This document shows, in pieces, positions 26,406-35,910 of a stretch of DNA of 64,000 bases. Both the position numbers and the translations under genes were made by a program. This DNA is from an uncultured Lachnospiraceae bacterium (lineage in GTDB: Bacteria > Bacillota > Clostridia > Lachnospirales > Lachnospiraceae). Position 1 is the first letter of the stretch, and each line of letters opens with the position of its first letter. A model generated the notes under the pieces. The model saw only the letters and a program-made list of their open reading frames with translations, was not told the DNA's origin and did not search any database. The DNA lies in contig URPH01000006.1 of NCBI GenBank assembly GCA_900549665.1, forward strand, positions 1 through 64,000, given 5' to 3'.

Positions 26406-27362
26406 ATGAACAAACAAATCATTAATTCAAAAAAAGCTGTCATGATAGGCTGCGGCTTTGTCGGTTCTGCATCTGTATTCGCTTTAATGCAAAGTGGATT
26501 ATTTACAGAGATTGTGCTTATTGATGCAGATAAAAATAAGGCTGAAGGGGAAGCAATGGATATCAGTCATGGAATTCCATTTGCCAGACCCATGAAAATA
26601 TATGCCGGCGGTTATGATGATGTGGCTGATGCCGCTATCGTTATTATATCTGCAGGAGCGGGACAAAAACCGGGAGAAACAAGACTGGATCTTGTAAATA
26701 AAAATGTATCCATATTTAAGTCTATTATTCCTGAAATTGCAAAGAGAAATTTTTCTGGGATTATGCTGGTAGTTGCTAATCCGGTAGATATTCTTACTCA
26801 GGTAGCGGTAAAATTATCAGGACTTCCTGAAAACAGAGTCATAGGATCGGGAACCGTTTTAGATAGTGCAAGATTAAGATATAAGCTGGGTGATCATTTG
26901 TCTGTTGATAGCAGGAGCGTACACGCGTTTATTGTGGGAGAACATGGTGATAGCGAAGTTGTAGCATGGTCATCCGCCAATGTGTCAGGAGTTCCTTTAA
27001 GTAAAATGTGCGAAATGCGTGGACATTACAAGCACAAGGAAAACACGGAGGAAATTGCTGAAGAAGTTAAGAATAGTGCGTATGAAATCATAAACAAAAA
27101 GCATGCAACATACTATGGAATTGCAATGTCTGTAAAAAGAATTTGCGAAGTCATTATGAGAGATGAAAAATCTATACTTCCGGTATCGCATATGATTCAT
27201 GGTATCTATGGTATTGACGGAGTTTCATTAAGTATGCCTGCTATTGTAGGTTCAGAAGGCGTGGAGTCAGACATACCGCTTAATCTGGACGGGGAGGAGG
27301 CATTAAAACTGAAGGAATCAGCCGATGCTTTAAAGAAAATCGTAGAAAAAATTGAACTATAA
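26406..27362 (+). CDS. ldh: L-lactate dehydrogenase
   Basis: 318 residues. The Rossmann NAD site is VMIGCGFVGSASVFAL, the NAD-specific acidic residue lies in LIDADKNKAEG, the region SAGAGQKPGETRLDLVNKN holds the substrate Arg, and VVANPVDILT, GSGTVLDSARLR and FIVGEHGDSEV carry the catalytic His. AGGAGGAG precedes ATG 26406; the frame's earlier ATG at 26373 is less well placed. Follows hrb by 45 bases, so reductant disposal is grouped with oxygen defence. Base composition of this trio looks more AT-rich than the flanking genes. Confidence 0.95.
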   Translation: MNKQIINSKKAVMIGCGFVGSASVFALMQSGLFTEIVLIDADKNKAEGEAMDISHGIPFARPMKIYAGGYDDVADAAIVIISAGAGQKPGETRLDLVNKNVSIFKSIIPEIAKRNFSGIMLVVANPVDILTQVAVKLSGLPENRVIGSGTVLDSARLRYKLGDHLSVDSRSVHAFIVGEHGDSEVVAWSSANVSGVPLSKMCEMRGHYKHKENTEEIAEEVKNSAYEIINKKHATYYGIAMSVKRICEVIMRDEKSILPVSHMIHGIYGIDGVSLSMPAIVGSEGVESDIPLNLDGEEALKLKESADALKKIVEKIEL

Positions 27363-27405
27363 AGAATATTTCCGGATTTCTGGATTTTCCGGATAATGCA
27401 GATCT

Positions 27406-27438
27406 GGGCAGAGCCTGAAAATCGGCTCTGCCCATTTG
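27406..27438 (+). terminator. Terminator after ldh
   Basis: Perfect 10-bp stem GGGCAGAGCC / GGCTCTGCCC with an 8-base loop. The tail ATTTGTT is a weak T-run. Confidence 0.7.
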
Positions 27439-27652
27439 TTACTATTCACAAATCTTATATTAGTTTTTAGCGTTTACACAAAACTTGAAACGGTCTCGTT
27501 TGATTGGAAAAAAGTCTTTTCCCTTGTTTTGGCTGACGTTTTTCGGGAGTATCGGGAGTATCCTATATTTTGGGGTTTTAAATTTTTTTATATAGTTACT
27601 GTTCCCTGTCAGCTTAATTTTCTTCCTTTTTTCGTATTTCTTCACCTTTTCT

Positions 27653-27830
27653 TAGATCATATTTTTACCGTTTCTTTGGCTCTTTTTTAGATTTTATCTT
27701 CACCGTTTTTGGGGCTTTTTCTTAGATCTTATCTTTACCGTTTTTTGGGGCTCTTTCTTAGATCTTATCTTCACCGTTTTTTGGGCCTTATCCCTGACCT
27801 TATCTTCACTGTTTCCTTGGCTTTATTTTC
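27653..27830 (+). repeat. Five tandem copies of a 35/36-bp unit
   Basis: Units start at 27653, 27688, 27723, 27759 and 27795. The consensus reads TAGATCTTATCTTCACCG followed by a T-run, GGGGC, and CTTTCT. The copies differ by scattered substitutions and one-base length changes, so the array is old. Stop codons and frame shifts argue against a coding repeat on either strand. Confidence 0.8.
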
Positions 27831-28524
27831 TCCTTTTCCGTCTCCCCTCCTTGCATTTATAGGTTATTTTATAATGTTACTTTTTTAACTTCTGTTTCCT
27901 ATAGTCCTGTTTTTATTTTAAAATTAAAATTTCGACCATTTAAAAAAAAATGCCTCATAAATAATTGTATGTATGATGCTCAATAGGTTCACATAACATT
28001 AGTTTACATAACAATAAATACTATTTAATTTGTGGTGTTATAAAATAATAAATACTATATATAGACAAATCGGTCAAAACATAAATAAAGTTATGTAAAC
28101 GACGATTGCATATAAAATTATCGGAAATACTATTGACATATTTGTCAATTTAAAAAAGAACTTGTCAAACATAAGTCAAAGAATAAACAGAAAATCCATG
28201 TAGATCACAAAATATGATACAGGAAATGAAATCTCTGTCATAAAAATTCAAACACAAGATATAGTAGTGAAATCACAAATCGAAACAATAATTTGTATAC
28301 ATAAGACTCCTTTTTTGGCAAAATTATCGGTAAACCTCTAAAAAACATCGAAAAATAAGGTTTCATAACAATACAAGACAATAAAAAGGTAAAATATTTT
28401 GTAAACCTGTTTTTTTAACGATCAGAATTCCTTTTGTTTATCTTTTGTTTACCTTTTGTTGCCTTTTTGCTGACAACATCCGATAAAAAAACATCTGATA
28501 CTATAAAAACGCCCTAAACCATTA

Positions 28525-28552
28525 TTGAAAAAAGGGGTGAATCTTGTATAAT
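28525..28552 (+). promoter_or_regulatory. Sigma-A promoter of purL
   Basis: -35 TTGAAA (28525-28530), 16-base spacer, -10 TATAAT (28547-28552), giving a leader of about 50 bases. No purine riboswitch fits in it. Confidence 0.7.
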
Positions 28553-28607
28553 AGAAATAGTGCCGGCATAGGAGTCTGGTACACAAATGATGGAGGAAAC
28601 GACAAAT

Positions 28608-31600
28608 ATGGCAAATGTAAGACGTATTTACGTGGAAAAAAAGGCTGCCTTTGCAGTCAAAGCTACAGAACTGTATGAAGATTTAAAGAGTTATCTTGGT
28701 GTAGACGGACTTGAAAAAGTAAGAATTTTCATCCGTTATGATGTCGAGAATTTATCTGATGAGGTATTTAAACGTGCCTGCCAGACTGTTTTTTCAGAAC
28801 CTCCGGTTGATATTTTATATGAAGAAAATATCGAGGTGAAACCGGGTGAGAGAACCTTTAGTGTGGAATTTCTTCCGGGTCAGTTTGACCAGAGAGCCGA
28901 TTCTGCTATGCAATGCGTGAAATTTTTAAAGGAAGATGAAGAGCCGATCATCAAGACCGCTGTTACCTATTTGCTGTCGGGTAATATTTCCGATGATGAA
29001 TTTGCTGAGATCAAGGCGTATTGTATCAATCCGGTTGATTCGCGTGAAACGGATATGGTTAAGCCTGAGACGCTGGTTACTGTATATGAAGAGCCCGCAG
29101 ATGTCATTGTATTTGACGGCTTTAAGGATATGATAGAAGAGGATCTGAAAAAGCTTTACAATTCTCTCGGACTTGCCATGACATTCAAGGATTTCCTTCA
29201 TATTCAAAATTATTACCACAATGAAGAGCATCGCGATCCGACTATGACTGAGATCCGCGTGCTTGATACATACTGGTCGGATCACTGCCGTCATACCACA
29301 TTCTCTACTGAGTTGAAAAATGTGGAGATCGAAGACGGTTATTATAAAGCTCCTATTGAAAAAACATATCAGGCATATCTTGATACACACAATGAAATGT
29401 ACAAAGGTCGTGATGACAAATTTGTCTGCCTGATGGATTTAGCTTTGATGGCGATGAAAAAGCTTCGTGCCGAAGGTAAGCTTGAAGATATGGAAGTATC
29501 CGATGAGATCAATGCATGCTCTGTTGTTGTTCCGGTTGAAATCGATGGACAGACAGAGGAATGGCTTGTATTTTTCAAAAATGAGACACACAACCATCCG
29601 ACAGAGATCGAGCCCTTTGGTGGTGCCGCAACCTGTCTTGGCGGTGCTATCCGTGATCCGCTTTCAGGCCGTGGTTATGTATATCAGGCAATGCGTATCA
29701 CAGGTGCCGCAGATCCTACCGTGCCGATCAAAGATACATTAAAGGGCAAGCTTCCGCAAAAGAAGCTGGTTACCGGAGCTGCAAGCGGTTATTCTTCCTA
29801 TGGTAATCAGATCGGTCTTGCAACCGGCTATGTAAAGGAGCTGTATCATCCCAATTATGTTGCAAAACGTATGGAGATCGGTGCTGTTATGGGAGCTGCT
29901 CCCCGCAAAAATGTAATCCGTGAAAATTCCGATCCGGGCGATATCATTATCCTGCTTGGCGGACGTACCGGACGTGACGGCTGTGGCGGTGCAACCGGTT
30001 CTTCCAAGGTACATACCGAAAGCTCTATTGAAACCTGTGGCGCAGAGGTCCAGAAGGGTAATGCACCTACCGAGCGCAAGATCCAGAGATTGTTCCGCAG
30101 AGCAGAGGTTTCCAGACTGATCAAAAAATGTAATGACTTCGGTGCCGGCGGTGTATCCGTAGCAATCGGTGAGTTGGCAGACGGTCTGGTCGTTGACCTT
30201 GACAAGGTTCCCAAAAAATATGCAGGTCTTGACGGTACAGAGCTTGCCATTTCCGAATCACAGGAAAGAATGGCAGTTGTTGTAGATCCCAAGGATGTAC
30301 AGGAATTTTTGAAATATGCTGCAGAAGAAAATCTCGAAGCGGTAGAAGTGGCGGTTGTTACCAAAGAGCCCAGACTGGTACTCGAATGGAGAGGCAAAAA
30401 GATCGTCAATATTTCCCGTGCCTTCCTGGATACCAACGGAGCACATCAGGAAGCCGATGTTGCCATTGACGTTCCGAAAAAAGAAGATAATTATTTCAAT
30501 GAATATGCGATCAAGGATGTTGCGGATGCCGTAGCAGAAGGTGATGTCAAGAAAGCCTTCCTCCGCACCCTGAATGACCTGAATGTCTGCAGCCAGAAGG
30601 GTCTGGTGGAAATGTTTGATGCATCCATCGGTGCAGGCAGCGTTTACATGCCTTACGGTGGTAAATACCAGCTGACAGAGACGCAGACCATGGTTGCAAA
30701 GCTTCCTTTATTACAAGGAAAGACAGAGACCGTTACCATGATGAGCTATGGTTTTGATCCCTACCTTTCAAGCTGGAGCCCTTATCATGGTGCTGTTTAT
30801 GCAATTACCGAATCGCTGAGCAAGATTGTTGCTGCAGGTGGTGATTTCAAAAAAGTACGTTTTACATTCCAGGAATACTTCCGTAGAATGACCGAAGACA
30901 AACATCGCTGGAGTCAGCCTTTTGCGGCTTTACTTGGTGCTTATGATGCACAGATCGGATACGGTCTGCCGAGTATCGGTGGTAAAGACAGTATGTCAGG
31001 AACCTTCAATGATATTGATGTGCCTCCGACACTTGTGTCATTTGCAGTGGATGTAGCTAAATATCCGGAAATCATTACTCCTGAGTTTAAAGTTGCAGGC
31101 AGCAGACTTGTGGTTGTACGCCTTCCCAAAGATGAATATGATCTGCCGGTATACAAAAAAGTCGCAGATGTTTATGAAAAGGTATCGGAGCTTATACATG
31201 ACAAAGCTGTCGCTTCTGCATATGTGCTGGATTCAAAGGGTATTGCAGCTGCCGCAGCCAAGATGGCATTTGGTAATGGCCTGGGCGTCAGATTTGATGG
31301 CATGGTAGAAAATGATGAGCTCTTCAAAAATGAGCTTGGTAACTTCCTGTTAGAAATACCTACCGGTATGATGAATATTGTGGATGCTTCCGGTATTGCT
31401 TACAAAATGGTGGGAACTGTGATCGAAGAGGGCTTTAAGTTTGATGACACAACTGTCAGTGAGACAGAAGCGCTTGATGCATGGAAAAAGAAGCTTGAAA
31501 AAGTATTTCCTACAAAGGCTGTCAAAGCAACTGATCCGATTGAAGTGAAATTATATGATACAAAAGACATCTATGTGTGCAAAAATAAGGTTGCAAAACC

Positions 31601-32393
31601 TACCGTATTTATTCCGTTGTTCCCCGGAACCAACTGTGAATATGACAGTACCAAGGCTTTTGAAAGAGCAGGAGCCAATGTTGTGACCAAGGTATTCCGT
31701 AATTTATCAGCAGAGGACATCAGAGAATCCGTTGATGAATTTGAAAAGGCAATTGCCCAGGCCCAGATCATCATGTTCCCCGGTGGTTTCTCCGCAGGTG
31801 ATGAACCGGACGGAAGTGCAAAGTTCTTCGCAACCGCATTCCAGAATGCCAAGATCAAGGATGCCGTTATGGACTTATTAAACAAGAGAGACGGTCTGGC
31901 ACTTGGCGTCTGCAACGGTTTTCAGGCGTTGATCAAGCTGGGACTGGTACCTTACGGTGAGATCGTAGGTCAGAAAGAGGATTCGCCGACATTGACCTTC
32001 AATACGATCAACCGTCATATTTCCAAGATGGTATACACAAAGGTTGTATCCAACAAATCACCCTGGCTGCAGATGGCAGAGCTTGGCAAGACCTACGTCA
32101 ACCCGGCTTCACACGGTGAAGGACGTTTTGTAGCACCCAAGGAGTGGATCGACAAGCTGTTTGCCAACGGACAGGTTGCTACACAGTATGCAGATTTCAA
32201 TGGAAACGTATCTATGGATGAAGAATGGAACGTCAACGGTTCTTATGTTGCGATTGAAGGTATCACTTCACCGGATGGCCGCTGCTTTGGTAAGATGGCT
32301 CATTCCGAAAGACGTGATGATGCTGTTGCGATCAATATCTATGGAGAGCAGGATATGAAGATCTTTGAATCAGGCGTGCGTTATTTTAAGTAA
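28608..32393 (+). CDS. purL: Phosphoribosylformylglycinamidine synthase (fused PurL)
   Basis: 1261 residues, the long form in which the FGAM synthetase and glutaminase parts are one chain; it converts FGAR to FGAM in purine synthesis. Seen: SDHCRHTTFSTEL, FFKNETHNHPTEIEPFGGAATC, GGRTGRDGCGGATGSS, IGGKDSMSGTF, and at the C terminus the class-I glutaminase FIPLFPGTNCEYD, GGFSAGDEPDGS, nucleophile GVCNGFQAL and SHGEGRF. ATG 28608 follows GGAGGA by 10 bases; an in-frame ATG pair at 28587/28590 is possible. This monofunctional gene stands alone, without other pur genes. Confidence 0.95.
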   Translation: MANVRRIYVEKKAAFAVKATELYEDLKSYLGVDGLEKVRIFIRYDVENLSDEVFKRACQTVFSEPPVDILYEENIEVKPGERTFSVEFLPGQFDQRADSAMQCVKFLKEDEEPIIKTAVTYLLSGNISDDEFAEIKAYCINPVDSRETDMVKPETLVTVYEEPADVIVFDGFKDMIEEDLKKLYNSLGLAMTFKDFLHIQNYYHNEEHRDPTMTEIRVLDTYWSDHCRHTTFSTELKNVEIEDGYYKAPIEKTYQAYLDTHNEMYKGRDDKFVCLMDLALMAMKKLRAEGKLEDMEVSDEINACSVVVPVEIDGQTEEWLVFFKNETHNHPTEIEPFGGAATCLGGAIRDPLSGRGYVYQAMRITGAADPTVPIKDTLKGKLPQKKLVTGAASGYSSYGNQIGLATGYVKELYHPNYVAKRMEIGAVMGAAPRKNVIRENSDPGDIIILLGGRTGRDGCGGATGSSKVHTESSIETCGAEVQKGNAPTERKIQRLFRRAEVSRLIKKCNDFGAGGVSVAIGELADGLVVDLDKVPKKYAGLDGTELAISESQERMAVVVDPKDVQEFLKYAAEENLEAVEVAVVTKEPRLVLEWRGKKIVNISRAFLDTNGAHQEADVAIDVPKKEDNYFNEYAIKDVADAVAEGDVKKAFLRTLNDLNVCSQKGLVEMFDASIGAGSVYMPYGGKYQLTETQTMVAKLPLLQGKTETVTMMSYGFDPYLSSWSPYHGAVYAITESLSKIVAAGGDFKKVRFTFQEYFRRMTEDKHRWSQPFAALLGAYDAQIGYGLPSIGGKDSMSGTFNDIDVPPTLVSFAVDVAKYPEIITPEFKVAGSRLVVVRLPKDEYDLPVYKKVADVYEKVSELIHDKAVASAYVLDSKGIAAAAAKMAFGNGLGVRFDGMVENDELFKNELGNFLLEIPTGMMNIVDASGIAYKMVGTVIEEGFKFDDTTVSETEALDAWKKKLEKVFPTKAVKATDPIEVKLYDTKDIYVCKNKVAKPTVFIPLFPGTNCEYDSTKAFERAGANVVTKVFRNLSAEDIRESVDEFEKAIAQAQIIMFPGGFSAGDEPDGSAKFFATAFQNAKIKDAVMDLLNKRDGLALGVCNGFQALIKLGLVPYGEIVGQKEDSPTLTFNTINRHISKMVYTKVVSNKSPWLQMAELGKTYVNPASHGEGRFVAPKEWIDKLFANGQVATQYADFNGNVSMDEEWNVNGSYVAIEGITSPDGRCFGKMAHSERRDDAVAINIYGEQDMKIFESGVRYFK

Positions 32394-32440
32394 AATCCTG
32401 ATAGAGACTTAAAAATCCGGTTATTGATAAAATGAAAAGA

Positions 32441-32473
32441 AGCACAGCCTGTAAAAGTCAGGCTGTGCTTTTT
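32441..32473 (+). terminator. Terminator after purL
   Basis: 11-bp perfect stem AGCACAGCCTG / CAGGCTGTGCT with a 7-base loop and TTTTT tail. Confidence 0.9.
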
Positions 32474-32521
32474 ACTGCATAAAAATGACATTTGGTATCC
32501 GCACCATTGTATATTTATGAC

Positions 32522-32863
32522 TTATTCGGCATCTGTGCTTCCAGAGCTGTCTGTGCTTCCTGTGCTGTCTGCGCTTCCGGAACTGTCTGTGCTTTCCGTG
32601 CTGTCTGTGCTTATCGATCCGGCACTCTGATTGAGCATCTGCATTAACTGGTCATAGTCAATCTGGTCAGTCTGGGATTCTTCAACCTTCTGGTTGGTCC
32701 AATGGGGAATAAAATAAATTCCTGCACCGATTAATGCCACGATAAGAACCGCAAGGACAGGACCGAAGATCTTCCACAGCTTCTTATGACGTTTGGCCTT
32801 TTTCATGTTGGCCTTTCGATTTTTCTTTTCCTTTTTATACTGATCAACTTTTTCCTGACTCAT
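32522..32863 (-). CDS. Small membrane protein with Ser/Thr/Asp-repeat tail
   Basis: 113 residues: very basic N terminus (16 Lys in the first 29), one membrane segment near 32-54 (FGPVLAVLIVALIGAGIYF), a short linker, and a C-terminal low-complexity tail of repeated Ser-Thr-Asp/Gly-Ser units. By the positive-inside rule the tail is exterior. AGAGAGG precedes the ATG. Function unknown. The DNA of the tail is itself repetitive and may vary in length between strains. Confidence 0.75.
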   Translation of the reverse strand: MSQEKVDQYKKEKKNRKANMKKAKRHKKLWKIFGPVLAVLIVALIGAGIYFIPHWTNQKVEESQTDQIDYDQLMQMLNQSAGSISTDSTESTDSSGSADSTGSTDSSGSTDAE

Positions 32864-33204
32864 GGTTTGTTATTACCTCTCTTTGTTTAAAAATATTATT
32901 ATCCGGAGAACTGCCTGGTATCCGCGCCGGTTGTTTCGGCCCGGTATGATTGTCCACTGTCGTAATCATATGACCGGAAACTCGGAAGGAGTAATGAACA
33001 TGAGCTGTTGACCGGATGATCATAACTATAAGTTTAGTTGATTCATGTGAAAAAAGCAAATGAATATTCTGTGTTTTTTCGTGTTTTTTGATAGATGAAA
33101 AAAAGTGCATCCGTGCAACAAAAAAGAAATTAGTTGAAAAAAATACCAAAATAAAAGATAATGATAAGCATATATGACAAAATTTAAGTAAAGGGAGATT
33201 TTTT
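32864..33204. other. Divergent intergenic region
   Basis: 340 bases between a minus-strand membrane protein and the NSS symporter. Apart from the plus-strand promoter listed separately, only A/T-rich DNA and no gene is seen. Confidence 0.5.
33134..33162 (+). promoter_or_regulatory. Sigma-A promoter of the NSS symporter
   Basis: -35 TTGAAA (33134-33139), 17-base spacer, -10 GATAAT (33157-33162), 42 bases before the ATG. Confidence 0.65.
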
Positions 33205-34614
33205 ATGGAAAAGAAAACACAAAGACATGCATTTTCCGGTTCGCTGGGATTTGTGCTGGCAGCGGCAGGAAGTGCTGTAGGACTAGGGAATATCTGGAGG
33301 TTTCCATATTTGGCAGCCAAGGATGGTGGAGGACTGTTTTTAGTTGTTTATATAGTTCTTGCCCTGACCTTTGGTTTTTCTCTTTTGACAAGCGATATTG
33401 CAATCGGAAGAAATACCAAGCAGGGGCCCCTTACCGCATACCGTGTTGTTGACAAGCGCTTTGGCTTTTTGGGTATTTTAGGATGCCTTATTCCGGCCAT
33501 CATTATGCCGTATTATTGTGCGATCGGTGGTTGGGTTATCAAATATTTTGTTGCATTTTTGACAGGTGACGGCATGAATGCTGCCCAGGACGGTTATTTT
33601 ACCGGATTTATTACATCTGAAGTATCTCCGGTTGTATACATGGTTATCTTTCTTGCTGTTGTATCCGGCGTTATTATCCTTGGCGTCAATAAAGGTATAG
33701 AATCATTTTCAAAGATCATCATGCCGATTCTGGTTGTCCTTGTACTGGGAATTGCAATTTTCTCGCTGACCATCAGTTATACCGGTGATGACGGAGTTGT
33801 CCGTACCGGTATGCAGGGATTAAAAATTTATCTGGTACCGGACCTCGAAGGCCTTACATTCGGAAAGTTTTTCACTGTTTTGGTAGATGCCATGGGACAG
33901 CTGTTTTTCAGTCTGAGTGTTGCGATGGGAATTATGATCGCATATGGCTCCTACGTAAAAGATGATTCTAACCTTGTTAAATCGATCAATCAGATTGAGA
34001 TTTTTGACACTGGTGTCGCAATTTTAGCAGGTGTTATGATCATTCCCGCCGTATTTACTTTTATGGGAAGAGAAGGAATGGAAGCATCCGGACCGAGCCT
34101 GATGTTTGTATCTCTGCCCAAGGTTTTTGCCCTGATGGGTGTGGCCGGCAATGTGATCGGATGTATGTTCTTTGCCATGGTTTTATTTGCAGCTGTCACA
34201 AGCGCTATTTCCATTGAAGAGGCAGTTGTATCAAGTCTTATGGATAAATTCCACTTAAAGCGTCTTCATGCAACGCTTCTTGAGACTGCAATCGCTCTTG
34301 TTTTTGGCTTGATCGTATGTCTTGGCTACAACAAGCTGTATTTTGAAGTGACACTTCCGAACGGTGCCGTTGCGCAGGTTCTGGATATTATGGATTATAT
34401 CAGTAATAATGTTCTGATGCCGATGATCTCCATTGGTACATGTATTCTGATCGGATGGGTAAAGGGACCGCAGTTTATTATTGATGAAGCAGAAAAAAAC
34501 GGTGAAAAATTCGGCCGTGCAAAATTATATACCGTTATGATGAAGTATATTGCACCGGTTATGCTGTTTATCCTGTTTTTAAAATCAATTGGGATCTTAA
34601 ATATTTTTGACTGA
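33205..34614 (+). CDS. Sodium-dependent NSS/SNF-family symporter
   Basis: 469 residues with about 11-12 membrane helices, of the LeuT fold. TM1 carries the unwound sodium/substrate motif SAVGLGNIWRFPYLAAKDGGG, characteristic of neurotransmitter:sodium symporters; TM6 region AMGQLFFSLSVAMGIMIAYGSY and TM8 VTSAISIEEAVVSSL also fit. Bacterial members import amino acids (Leu, Trp, Tyr) or similar solutes with sodium; the substrate here is unknown. AAAGGGAG precedes the ATG. Confidence 0.94.
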   Translation: MEKKTQRHAFSGSLGFVLAAAGSAVGLGNIWRFPYLAAKDGGGLFLVVYIVLALTFGFSLLTSDIAIGRNTKQGPLTAYRVVDKRFGFLGILGCLIPAIIMPYYCAIGGWVIKYFVAFLTGDGMNAAQDGYFTGFITSEVSPVVYMVIFLAVVSGVIILGVNKGIESFSKIIMPILVVLVLGIAIFSLTISYTGDDGVVRTGMQGLKIYLVPDLEGLTFGKFFTVLVDAMGQLFFSLSVAMGIMIAYGSYVKDDSNLVKSINQIEIFDTGVAILAGVMIIPAVFTFMGREGMEASGPSLMFVSLPKVFALMGVAGNVIGCMFFAMVLFAAVTSAISIEEAVVSSLMDKFHLKRLHATLLETAIALVFGLIVCLGYNKLYFEVTLPNGAVAQVLDIMDYISNNVLMPMISIGTCILIGWVKGPQFIIDEAEKNGEKFGRAKLYTVMMKYIAPVMLFILFLKSIGILNIFD

Positions 34615-34625
34615 GGTTAATTGCG

Positions 34626-35888
34626 ATGGCAGAGTATACGCATATTGTGCAGCCCTTTGAGCCTGTATACGATGAAAATTCAGAAATCTTAATATTGGGA
34701 AGTCTGCCATCCGTAAAATCAAGAGAGAATGGATTTTATTACGGCCATTCCCAAAATCGTTTCTGGAAAGTGCTGTCTGCCGTTACCAAAAGTGCGGAGC
34801 CTCAAGATACCGCTTCCAAAAAACAAATGCTGCTTATTCATCACATTGCATTATGGGATGTGATCAAGGAATGTGATATCGTCGGTTCTTCGGACAGCAG
34901 CATTAAAAATGTTGTTGCAGCCGATCTGACGGAAATCATCCGAAAGACACAAATCAGACGTATTTATGTAAATGGCAGGGCAGCAGAAAAATATTACAAA
35001 AAATATATTGAATCTGAGATACATATGAAAGCCGTTGTTTTGCCGTCCACCAGTCCGGCAAACGCGGCTTTTTCTTTGGACAGGCTTATTCGTGTATGGA
35101 AAGATCTCTTAAGGCCTTCTGAGGGCTCTTATGAGTATTTTATGCCCATGATATATGATGACTATGTGGATATTCTGCAGGAAAGTCATATGCAGGGAAT
35201 TGAAGAGGATCTGCTTGTCAGAGTCTGGAAGGATCTGTATGATGACCGGGACTGTGCCGGACCAAAATCAGCCGGTCAGTTTATCAATCACAAAATAACA
35301 GTATGGTTTCAGGCAATGGAAGACAACCGAATACTCATCCTTATGTCAGCCGGCAGCTATTTTGATGACCGGATTGAGCGTTATGAGCAAAAAGAAGAGC
35401 TGTTAAAGGCTTATATTGTGGAATGTTATGCCATGGGTGTGCTAAGACGTGCGTACAGGGCTTTTTATGATGAACATGCATCACATACAGGGACTTATGT
35501 GGCTGGAATGAGGTTTTTGGATGTGGATGATATTGCACAGGCCGGAAAGCTCATAGAAACACAGGGCATACAGGATGTGAAAATTAATGAGGCAATGGTA
35601 TTTGTGCCGCAAAAGACAGTTGCTTTTTTCACATGGAGTCAGGATGAAAAAAAAGAATGCACCGATTTTAATATATGTAAACAGTGTGGAAACATAAGCT
35701 GCATCAATCGTAAAGGAAATGTAAAGCCGGAGCCCGAAACAGAGGCAAAGGCAGAAAACATATCCGTTAAAATAAAAGAAAACCTGAAAAATAACAAGGA
35801 TAATATAGATGTAAGAGCTGAAGCTATAAAAAATAACTATGGCTATCGTATGATTTTCGGCAATAAAACAGACGCTAGTGATAAATAA
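34626..35888 (+). CDS. DNA-deoxyinosine/uracil glycosylase fused to a MetH-activation-like domain
   Basis: 420 residues. About 1-165 match the UDG-superfamily hypoxanthine/deoxyinosine DNA glycosylases: ILILGSLPSVKSRENGFYYGHSQNRFWKVL, then IALWDVIKECDIVGSSDSSI, and LPSTSPANA near the end. About 170-365 form a second domain with a pattern like B12-dependent methionine synthase activation proteins (YVAGMRFLDVDDIAQAGKLIE, INEAMVFVPQKTVAFFTW) ending in a Cys cluster CTDFNICKQCGNISC near 344-361. The last 55 residues are low-complexity Lys/Asn/Glu. The frame is continuous. The second assignment is much weaker than the first. Confidence 0.75.
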   Translation: MAEYTHIVQPFEPVYDENSEILILGSLPSVKSRENGFYYGHSQNRFWKVLSAVTKSAEPQDTASKKQMLLIHHIALWDVIKECDIVGSSDSSIKNVVAADLTEIIRKTQIRRIYVNGRAAEKYYKKYIESEIHMKAVVLPSTSPANAAFSLDRLIRVWKDLLRPSEGSYEYFMPMIYDDYVDILQESHMQGIEEDLLVRVWKDLYDDRDCAGPKSAGQFINHKITVWFQAMEDNRILILMSAGSYFDDRIERYEQKEELLKAYIVECYAMGVLRRAYRAFYDEHASHTGTYVAGMRFLDVDDIAQAGKLIETQGIQDVKINEAMVFVPQKTVAFFTWSQDEKKECTDFNICKQCGNISCINRKGNVKPEPETEAKAENISVKIKENLKNNKDNIDVRAEAIKNNYGYRMIFGNKTDASDK

Positions 35889-35910
35889 AACTATCAATAC
35901 AAAAACAACT

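Larger units (their letters stand above)
27439..28586. other. Long AT-rich non-coding region between ldh and purL
   Basis: About 1.15 kb without a credible gene; the only frames are short and Phe/Lys-rich without ribosome sites. It holds a 36-bp tandem array, the palindrome TTGACATATTTGTCAA near 28134, three copies of GTTTACATAAC-like sites, 11-base repeats CTTTTGTTTAY near 28432-28462, and the purL promoter at its right end. The plus strand is markedly T-rich on the left half and A-rich on the right half. Confidence 0.6.

Noticed and set aside
27460..27645. 61-residue Lys-rich minus-strand frame next to the 36-bp repeats
   Set aside because: No ribosome site, low complexity from T-rich DNA, and the frame does not continue through the repeats.
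27653..27830. Coding 12-residue repeat protein
   Set aside because: Two units are 35 bases long, so frames shift, and stops occur on both strands.
28000..28607. Purine (guanine) riboswitch before purL
   Set aside because: The conserved three-way junction and loop sequences are not found, and the promoter at 28525-28552 leaves a leader of only about 50 bases.
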